Part shown: one piece after another, positions 44,157-45,454 of the stretch | Layout of the letters: every line of letters begins with the position of its first letter | Numbering within the stretch: the first letter of the stretch is position 1 | Assembly (NCBI RefSeq): GCF_000696095.1 | Contig: NZ_BAYX01000030.1 | Coordinates: 1 to 45,454 of the forward strand | Direction of reading: 5' to 3' | From: Rhizobium rhizogenes NBRC 13257 | GTDB taxonomy: Bacteria; Pseudomonadota; Alphaproteobacteria; Rhizobiales; Rhizobiaceae | Length of the DNA: 45,454 nt | Notes under the pieces: generated by a model | What the model was told of the DNA's origin: nothing | The model's database searches: none | Seen by the model: only the letters and a program-made list of their open reading frames with translations | Program-made: the position numbers and the translations under genes

Positions 44157-44187
44157 GCGCCGCGAGACCGAATGGGGCTCGCGGCGC
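44157..44187 (-). terminator. Hairpin after the fadL-like gene
   Basis: GCGCCGCGAG and CTCGCGGCGC, ten perfect pairs around an 11-base loop; on the minus strand it is followed by TTTAG. It stands about 60 bases after the porin stop. The U-tract is short. Confidence 0.6.
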
Positions 44188-44248
44188 GGGAATCACTTGA
44201 GGTAACGACGATGATTTTCGGAAGTTACTTCAATTCAATGGGTTAGGT

Positions 44249-45454
44249 TCAGAATCTCACCTTCATCGAGGTCGACAGGGCAGCTACGAGATCATTGCCG
44301 TAGCTGTAGCTGGCGTCGTTGCCGAACGTAAGGCCGTTATAAGTGGCCTGGCCGGATTTGCCGCTGGTCAGCAAGCCAAGCGCACCGCCGAAGGTGAATT
44401 CGACATGTTCGGTTGCCTTGTAGTTGACGCCGGCGCCGAGCGTCCAAGTATCCGAGTTCATGCCATAACCCTGGCTGGTGCCGCGATCCCAGGTCAAGCT
44501 GAGCGCGCCGCTCCATTTGTCATTGAACTTATGACCGATACCGCCAGAGATCGTCCAGCCGTCTCGATAGAGCAGATCCAGCGAGGTGAGCTCGGTTGCT
44601 CCACCCGGACGGCAGGATATGCCGCGCGTGGAGGTCGGGCAAAGCGCGATGCTCTGCAGGAGGCTCCAGTTGGTCCACTTGACCGAACCGAAGGCCAGCC
44701 AGTCCGGAGCGATGCCGGTCTGCACTTTCCATTCCAGCGAGTCCGGCGCATCTGCCGAACCAAAGACGGACGTGGTCTTGCCAAAGAATGCACGGATCGG
44801 CGGCAGCTCCGTCAGATCGACCGTGCCCTTGAGGTTGTCGTACTTAACGCGGCTGTTATAGACGAGGCTGGTGCGGAAAGCGTATTCCTCGATCTCGTAG
44901 GCAAGACCAGCGCGCCAGCCCCAACCGTGACCGTCGACGTCCAGCGAACCGACACCGTCATAGACGGCGGAAAGCGGAGCGGGAATGGCCGAGACCAGGC
45001 GGGACTTGTAGCCGGTGACCTCCTGATAGAAACCGCCGCCGATCAAACGCAATTGGCCCGGACCCGCATCGAACTTGTAGGAGCAGGTCGCCGCATAATT
45101 ATGCGTGCGCAGCTTGGTCTCGATTTCATTGTTGGCGCCGGCCCAGTTCAGGCCCGGATTGCTATGACCGCCGAACGGTTCGGAATAGTCGGCCATGCAA
45201 CCGAGGTCATCGGTGATGCCGACCTTGAAGCCGATATACGGGATGGCATAATTCTCGGTGACATCCGTGGAACTACTGCGCCCGTTGAGATTGCCGTCAG
45301 CCGCATTGGTATCCTTGGCATTCTTGAACTTGCGACCGGGCATGACATAAGTCACACCGGATTCGAAAGCGTAACGACCCTTGTCGAAGAGCAGATCGAT
45401 ATCGTAACCGCCGCGATCAAGCCCACCCGCAAATGCGGCGCTTGCAAACGACGG
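44249..45454 (-). CDS. OmpP1/FadL-family outer membrane transporter (5' end outside window)
   Basis: At least 401 residues; the reading frame runs off the right edge, so the annotated ATG at 45355 is internal. The first visible residues PSFASAAFAGGLDRGGYDIDLLFDKGRYAFESGVTYVMPGRKF fit a mature start just after a signal peptide and the first strands of the barrel. The aromatic, alternating pattern (YAIPYIGFKVGITDDLGCMADYSEPFGG, NSRVKYDNLKGTVDL, LEWKVQTGIAPDWLAFGSVKWTNWSLL) and the C-terminal F are typical of FadL barrels. These carry long-chain fatty acids or other hydrophobics across the outer membrane. Substrate unknown. Confidence 0.87.
   Translation of the reverse strand, partial: PSFASAAFAGGLDRGGYDIDLLFDKGRYAFESGVTYVMPGRKFKNAKDTNAADGNLNGRSSSTDVTENYAIPYIGFKVGITDDLGCMADYSEPFGGHSNPGLNWAGANNEIETKLRTHNYAATCSYKFDAGPGQLRLIGGGFYQEVTGYKSRLVSAIPAPLSAVYDGVGSLDVDGHGWGWRAGLAYEIEEYAFRTSLVYNSRVKYDNLKGTVDLTELPPIRAFFGKTTSVFGSADAPDSLEWKVQTGIAPDWLAFGSVKWTNWSLLQSIALCPTSTRGISCRPGGATELTSLDLLYRDGWTISGGIGHKFNDKWSGALSLTWDRGTSQGYGMNSDTWTLGAGVNYKATEHVEFTFGGALGLLTSGKSGQATYNGLTFGNDASYSYGNDLVAALSTSMKVRF

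Overview
The window is chromosomal DNA of a Rhizobiaceae alphaproteobacterium, Rhizobium/Agrobacterium-like. The signs are an ExoR homologue, a class I PHB synthase, a fused SecDF, folate-dependent TrmFO, small DUF1127 proteins, and a small RNA with three anti-Shine-Dalgarno loops of the rhizobial alpha-r14 (NfeR1) type. The sequence is GC-rich and densely coding. No insertion sequence, prophage or CRISPR array was seen.

Layout. 1-310: two tRNA-Glu genes, CTC and TTC; the first has an extra base. 311-5506 (minus strand): recJ, hom, an AlaC-type aminotransferase and a lipoprotein. 5666-9969 (plus): phaC, sfsA, map and a radC interrupted by an in-frame stop. 10230-12905 (plus): a membrane-anchored tyrosine phosphatase, sthA, and a DUF559 endonuclease-like gene between two inverted palindromic repeats. 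12938-16757 (minus): tig, tRNA-Leu(TAG) and a DUF2157/GDYXXLXY membrane pair.

16758-18368 is the most unusual part. It is gene-poor and holds a CtrA-type box, the anti-SD sRNA, and two DUF1127 genes of 48 and 47 codons, each with its own promoter and terminator. In Rhodobacter a DUF1127 protein (CcaF1) and CCUCCUCC-loop sRNAs (CcsR) are encoded together, so this looks like a rearranged rhizobial counterpart of that riboregulatory module.

18369-24702: trmFO, then a convergent yajC-secDF-NDUFAF3-like-NDUFAF6-like cluster plus a small membrane protein. It puts Sec accessory subunits next to homologues of two mitochondrial complex I assembly factors. 24906-25781: a DUF815 ATPase. 25860-41227 is a long minus-strand housekeeping and cell-envelope block (transcribed right to left: dgt, argS, SPOR protein, nagZ, scpA, scpB, tatA, tatB, tatC, serS, surE, pcm, nlpD-like). 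It covers aminoacylation, Tat export, chromosome condensation, peptidoglycan recycling and division-associated wall remodelling. 41438-42687 (plus): erpA and an exonuclease III gene. 42739-45454 (minus): exoR, a 700-base non-coding stretch, and an OmpP1/FadL porin cut off by the window edge.

Starts were moved inward where homologue starts or ribosome-binding sites argued for it; each entry says so. Family calls rest on recognising motifs by eye. No database search or structure prediction was run.
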